Below are positions 60,516-64,000 of a stretch of DNA of 64,000 nucleotides, in pieces. The notes under the pieces are model-generated. The model did no database searches. It saw only the letters and a program-made list of their open reading frames with translations, and was not told the origin of the DNA. Positions within the stretch are counted from its first letter, which is position 1, and each line of letters begins with the position of its first letter. The stretch comes from 21-14-0-10-47-8 sp966211455. Its GTDB lineage: Bacteria > Bdellovibrionota > Bdellovibrionia > Bdellovibrionales > Bdellovibrionaceae. The DNA lies in contig CBIHNI010000008.1 in the NCBI GenBank assembly GCA_966211455.1, positions 1 through 64,000 of the forward strand. Direction: 5' to 3'. The translations under genes and the position numbers were made by a program.

Positions 60516-61940
60516 ATGAAGGCGGGGGCGTTCTTCACTTCGGCTATTTTATTGGGGCTGTCTTTTTCTTTTTCGGCTTTTGCGCAAAGTGCAGAGCTGA
60601 CCCAATCACAAACTTTCTTTTTGCCGACGCTGCATGGGAAACAAGAGGTCTGTAAGATTCCGGCGAAGCTTCATCTTTTGCAGGATGGATCCAGCAGTTT
60701 CAGTGCTGGCGATCTGAAAGATGAAAAGAAGCTTTGCGAGATCAATTTTTATCAAAATGTTGGCATCTGTCCGAAGCTGAATTCGACCAATCCTGGTGTA
60801 TTGATCAGCTTGATTCCGGATGGGATGTCGAAAGAAGTTTTCGAAGACAAACACTGTGGCGACGACGATCCATCCCAGAAAATTAAGGCCAAGTTTAAAC
60901 AAAGCATTTCTTGTTCTTATACAGCTTCCGGTTTGGCCGCGTATCAGCTTTCGCGTTTATTGGGTGGTGGTCGTGTTCCGGTCGCGGTTTCTAGAACCAT
61001 GGACAAAGAAGAGCACAAAGCCGTGGTCGAAAAAGCTTTGAAGATTTTGGGTGGAAGTTCGGATGTGATCGCCACCACTTGGAATCAAATGAATAAGGCC
61101 CACTCGACCGTGCCGTTGTCGAGCCGTCTTTTCAACGATCAGAATCAGCTTTATGGATTCTTGTCCGACAATCCAACCGGTGAAGATCAATACACCGAGG
61201 TCAGCGGTTCTGGCGATTATGAGACTCGCTACCAACGTTTTGTGCAGCAGCCGCCATTCTTACGTGTCAGCAATCCGGCGGGCTTGGCTGCGATTGCCAA
61301 CAGTTCCGAGGCCAACAAAATTTTGCCGGTGCTGGTTCAGATGAAGGATGTCTCGGACATGGTGATCTTGGATACTTTGCTGTCGCAGGATGATCGCATC
61401 GGAAATATTCATTTTAAGTACGTTTGGTACATTCCAGAAAACGGTCAGATGACCGAAGAAAAATCAAAAGCCCGTAAGCCCCGCAAAGGCGAAGACAGCT
61501 TGATCAATTACCGCGGCTTTTTCACGGCGATCGTTCCGGCTGAAGAGCTGAAAGCGATGACGGCCAAGGGTGGGATCTTGATCAAAGAAATGATCCTGAA
61601 AGACAACGACTGTGGCGTCGACGTCACCAAGCGCAGCAATATGATGCGACAGATTTCTGCGCTCGAAAAACTTCGTCATATCAGCCCGCGCACCTACACC
61701 AACGTGATGCGTTTAGCGAAGCTTGTGAAAGACAAGCCGGGCCTGGTTCGCGATTACTTTATCAAAGAGCTTCTGTTCACCGAAAAGGACTATGAAGGCA
61801 CAGGCAAAAGCTTCTTGGCCAACCTTGAGCTGGTCCGTGCGACCCTGGCCAAGAACTGCAGCGAAGGCACCCTGAAGCTGGATCTGGATCGCAAGACCCT
61901 GATCCCAGGGGCAGCCGCGGAACCAGTCAGCTGCAACTGA
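60516..61940 (+). CDS. Exported protein of unknown function
   Basis: The protein has 474 residues from the ATG at 60516, supported by GGGGAG seven bases upstream (an upstream ATG 13 codons earlier would spoil the signal peptide). Signal peptide about 1-23, ending FSAFA. The mature part contains several Cys, SSRLFNDQNQLYGFLSDNP, and a central region with VILDTLLSQDDRIGNIHFKY that superficially resembles the Asp-rich loop of kinase-like folds, but no complete motif is present. Terminator downstream. Function unknown. Confidence 0.75.
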   Translation: MKAGAFFTSAILLGLSFSFSAFAQSAELTQSQTFFLPTLHGKQEVCKIPAKLHLLQDGSSSFSAGDLKDEKKLCEINFYQNVGICPKLNSTNPGVLISLIPDGMSKEVFEDKHCGDDDPSQKIKAKFKQSISCSYTASGLAAYQLSRLLGGGRVPVAVSRTMDKEEHKAVVEKALKILGGSSDVIATTWNQMNKAHSTVPLSSRLFNDQNQLYGFLSDNPTGEDQYTEVSGSGDYETRYQRFVQQPPFLRVSNPAGLAAIANSSEANKILPVLVQMKDVSDMVILDTLLSQDDRIGNIHFKYVWYIPENGQMTEEKSKARKPRKGEDSLINYRGFFTAIVPAEELKAMTAKGGILIKEMILKDNDCGVDVTKRSNMMRQISALEKLRHISPRTYTNVMRLAKLVKDKPGLVRDYFIKELLFTEKDYEGTGKSFLANLELVRATLAKNCSEGTLKLDLDRKTLIPGAAAEPVSCN

Positions 61941-61958
61941 TTCGATCCGGGTGTGTAA

Positions 61959-61981
61959 AAGGGGCTCAATAGGCCCCTTTC
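61959..61981 (+). terminator. Terminator of the 60516 gene
   Basis: AAAGGGGC-loop-GCCCCTTT, about 20 bases after the stop. The flanking A and T make it usable mainly on the plus strand. Confidence 0.65.
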
Positions 61982-62054
61982 CACGCTGTTTTTTTCTGCG
62001 AAGCGTTTGACAAAGCCCATGAAGGGTCGTAAACCAGTGCCTCTGTTTACCAAT

Positions 62055-62130
62055 AGGGAGTTAGCTCAGTTGGTAGAGCGCCACCCTTACAAGGTGGATG
62101 TCGCAGGTTCGAATCCTGTACTCCCTACCA
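62055..62130 (+). tRNA. tRNA-Val (anticodon TAC)
   Basis: A complete cloverleaf: acceptor AGGGAGT/ACTCCCT, D arm GCTC/GAGC, anticodon stem CCACC/GGTGG with loop CTTACAA (anticodon TAC), T arm GCAGG-TTCGAAT-CCTGT, discriminator A and encoded CCA, 76 bases. Its 3' end borders the integrase gene and is the probable attachment site of the element to the right. Confidence 0.97.
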
Positions 62131-62216
62131 TTTCTGCTTCTATTCAATTTTAAAAGATTCTGAAGGTAAAAAATAAGATTTGTGGGGATTTGTGGGGTTA
62201 GTCTGCCAACTAACCG

Positions 62217-63446
62217 TCACTTCTCCCATGTTTTCTTGGCGAATTCTGTAAGCGCAATTGGGCTTCTATGGGAATAGACCAAAACGGTCTTTAAATCCCT
62301 ATTTCCAGTAATGGATTGAACCAAGGAAAGGTCACCATTCGATTCATTGTAAACGTAGCTGGCTCCGCCATGCCTCATGACGTGAGTGCCTGAGTAAGGT
62401 AATCCAGCGCGTTTAAATGCAGAGTCATAAGCGTTCTGAATCTGACGGTAGGTTAAGAGCTTTCCATCTGGTTGTTTGAATATTTGTCCTTTTTTTTCAA
62501 ATCCTTTCCCATAATCCAAAAGTGCATTGCAGGACTCTTTGAGTAGAGGAGCAACTTTCAATCCATTGTTGGACTTTGAGTTTTTAAATGAATTTAGAAT
62601 CTCAGGTTCTGTATTGGCTTGTCTGCTGAAGAATACTGATCGGGATACATGTAGTTGGGAGTTCTCAATATTTTGAGTATCCCATTTAACATCCTCCCAA
62701 AATAACCCAGCAGCTTCCGAAATTCTTAATGCCTGGAAAAACTGAACAGTAGACATTGTCCAAAAGAGAATTCCATTCGGACCATTTAAAAGTTCTGCCC
62801 TAAATTTAAAAAATTCCTCTGGAGTTAGAAATTTGCTTTTTGAACCTTTAAAGCTTTGAAGTCGAATATTCTTCCTATGTCTAGGCTTTATTGGAGATTC
62901 AAAAGTATCGTCAAATTCAGCGTAGAATTTTAAAATAGCCGATAAAAGATTAAACTCATGTTCAAAGCTCTTGCGTCTCTCAGTTCTAGGCAAAGATTTC
63001 AGGAAATCAATCCAGTCATCGATTATACCTGGAGTAATTTCGTTCATTCTGATTGCCTTAAGAAAACTGAAATAATTCTTTAGCATCTTTCGGTATGATT
63101 CTTGGGTACTTGGTCTAAGCTGATTTATTCGTTTATTCTCGTACTCCAATATTACATCTTGAAACAGCGGAAAATTATTTTCAGTAGATTCAACTAAAAC
63201 AGTCTCAACAGTTTCGTACTTCCATGCTCGAGCTAAATCTATATTTTCAAATGCTCTTTTTTCTTCAACGACAGACTTTCCTGAAATACGTTTTCTTACA
63301 GCAAGATAAGGTTTGCCTCTTAAGGGTGGCAAGTATTCTTGCTTTAACTCATCCCAAACCCATATCTTAGAGATTCCAGGATTTCCTTTAACGGCTTTCT
63401 CAATTCTTTTCTTATTTAAGTAAACTTTTGGATTAAATCTAGTCAT
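62217..63446 (-). CDS. Tyrosine recombinase/integrase
   Basis: The 409-residue site-specific integrase has an N-terminal arm-binding region (about 1-75), a SAM-like core-binding domain (about 90-185), and a catalytic domain (about 205-409). Catalytic residues seen are Arg241 (ALRISEAAGLFWEDV), His355 and Arg358 (GTHVMRHGG) and nucleophile Tyr391 (VLVYSHRS). The second His/Trp position before the Tyr reads Asn382 (TGNRDLKT) rather than the usual His. AAGGAG precedes the ATG, which overlaps the excisionase stop. It lies 86 bases from tRNA-Val and would integrate there. Confidence 0.93.
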   Translation of the reverse strand: MTRFNPKVYLNKKRIEKAVKGNPGISKIWVWDELKQEYLPPLRGKPYLAVRKRISGKSVVEEKRAFENIDLARAWKYETVETVLVESTENNFPLFQDVILEYENKRINQLRPSTQESYRKMLKNYFSFLKAIRMNEITPGIIDDWIDFLKSLPRTERRKSFEHEFNLLSAILKFYAEFDDTFESPIKPRHRKNIRLQSFKGSKSKFLTPEEFFKFRAELLNGPNGILFWTMSTVQFFQALRISEAAGLFWEDVKWDTQNIENSQLHVSRSVFFSRQANTEPEILNSFKNSKSNNGLKVAPLLKESCNALLDYGKGFEKKGQIFKQPDGKLLTYRQIQNAYDSAFKRAGLPYSGTHVMRHGGASYVYNESNGDLSLVQSITGNRDLKTVLVYSHRSPIALTEFAKKTWEK

Positions 63447-63681
63447 AGCTTCTCCTTTTTAGTGAAGCCACAACTTCAGCCATTGAATATCTGACGAATC
63501 TTCCAAAGCTTATTGATGGTCTAATGATGCCAGTTCTTTTTAGCTTTTTCACATACGAAACAGATATACCTAGAGCCTCCGCAAGTTCCTTAGCTGTTAA
63601 TAATTTCTCATTCTTTTGGTTTTCAAAGAGCAAAGGCTGTGTATTAGGTGTGTTCTTAGGAAAAAACAATGATTTACTCAT
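63439..63681 (-). CDS. Excisionase-like helix-turn-helix protein
   Basis: The protein has 80 residues from the ATG at 63681 (GGGGGAAG upstream; an adjacent GTG is possible). Residues about 30-75 form a MerR/Xis-type winged helix: LLTAKELAEALGISVSYVKK followed by the wing RTGIIRPSISFGRFVRYS. Proteins of this type beside an integrase act as recombination directionality factors. Start and stop overlap both neighbours by eight bases, so the three genes form one operon. Confidence 0.85.
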   Translation of the reverse strand: MSKSLFFPKNTPNTQPLLFENQKNEKLLTAKELAEALGISVSYVKKLKRTGIIRPSISFGRFVRYSMAEVVASLKRRSYD

Positions 63682-64000
63682 CACTTCCCCCAGTTAGTTT
63701 AGGCAGCAATGGTTCTTTGGGTACCAATGAGTTATTCAGGATCATAGAGACTTCTTCAAATATTTCTCTATATTCTGGACCCAATTTTTTCTCGATTTCA
63801 TCAATACCTAATCTGATTTTTTCGAGATCAATCTTTGATGCATGTTTAATTTTTGATGGAACAGTCTCAAACCAAGTCAAGTAATTGGCTTTCGGATGAT
63901 ATCGTTTTCTTGCCTTAGCTATGAGTATCTCATTGTTGAAATGAATAAAAAAATTTTCGATTTCCTGAAGGGACATAAAACGAATATTTTCATTTTCTAA
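63674..64000 (-). CDS. Unknown element-encoded protein, open to window edge
   Basis: An ATG at 63976 gives 100 residues, but the frame is open to position 64000, so the true start may lie outside the window. The protein is helical and charged (IDLEKIRLGIDEIEKKLGPE) with no recognised motif and no signal peptide. It overlaps the excisionase-like gene by eight bases. Base and codon use are AT-rich like the rest of the element. Confidence 0.65.
   Translation of the reverse strand, partial: LENENIRFMSLQEIENFFIHFNNEILIAKARKRYHPKANYLTWFETVPSKIKHASKIDLEKIRLGIDEIEKKLGPEYREIFEEVSMILNNSLVPKEPLLPKLTGGSDE

Larger units (their letters stand above)
62107..64000. mobile_element. Left end of a tRNA-Val-integrated element
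   Basis: From the 3' part of tRNA-Val onward base composition drops to clearly AT-rich. Three overlapping minus-strand genes follow: a tyrosine integrase reading toward the tRNA, an excisionase-like HTH protein and an ORF open to the window edge. This is the standard layout of an integrative element at a tRNA 3' end. The right end and the second att copy are outside the window, so size and cargo are unknown. Confidence 0.8.

Noticed and set aside
1..64000. CRISPR arrays, toxin-antitoxin or phage-defence genes
   Set aside because: No regularly spaced repeats or recognisable defence proteins were seen on either strand.

Overview
This window looks like a chromosomal segment of a Bdellovibrio-type predatory bacterium (Bdellovibrionota). 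That is an inference from gene content and style, since no 16S rRNA is present. The pointers are many Sec-exported proteins of unknown function, a lipoprotein with a Phe-Gln-Asn-Cys lipobox, the ftsE-ftsX-envC-ctp order, an extended ribosomal protein S2, and base composition near 50% GC until the last 2 kb. Coding density is high and many genes are coupled by ATGA or TGATG overlaps.

Layout. 1-2 kb: tsf (cut by the window edge) and rpsB, with an attenuator-like terminator between them and a structured rpsB leader. 2-8.4 kb: a GNAT acetyltransferase, an FAD oxidoreductase, a CFI-box zinc-ribbon protein, priA, a periplasmic protein and galU. 8.4-13.2 kb: envelope proteins (lipoprotein, beta-barrel, TonB-like protein) and a 43-residue basic protein. 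13.2-24 kb: nagZ, a TadG-like protein with two repetitive exported proteins, then anmK, murU and amgK. Together these genes describe anabolic recycling of cell-wall N-acetylmuramate. 23.2-26.1 kb: a decayed sigma-54-activator-like protein beside an intact one. 27.8-35.2 kb: PBP1A, uvrA and an MsbA-like exporter on one strand.

35.4-41.5 kb: a coiled-coil exported protein and the ftsE-ftsX-envC-ctp division and cell-wall operon. 42-44.8 kb: a cyanophycinase-like peptidase, an intergenic sequence able to form a pseudoknot, and tig. 45-49.2 kb: a tightly coupled operon of two ArsA-type ATPases, a TPR lipoprotein and glutamate-cysteine ligase. 50-56.5 kb: pepA, clpP, clpX and lon, a proteostasis block. 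56.7-61.9 kb: a TPR/winged-helix regulator coupled to an exported protein, a Cys4 mini-protein, a porin-like barrel and another exported protein. 62.05 kb to the end: tRNA-Val(TAC) followed by a tyrosine integrase, an excisionase-like HTH protein and an AT-rich ORF. This is the left end of an integrative element that continues beyond the window.

No CRISPR array, defence island, insertion sequence or rRNA was seen. The most noteworthy points are the tRNA-Val element boundary, the pseudoknot-capable intergenic region at 43.3 kb, the degenerate sigma-54-type AAA protein in the amgK-murU operon, the shared C-terminal motif of two exported proteins, the ArsA-ArsA-TPR-GshA operon, and several hairpins abutting start codons (anmK, uvrA, ftsE).
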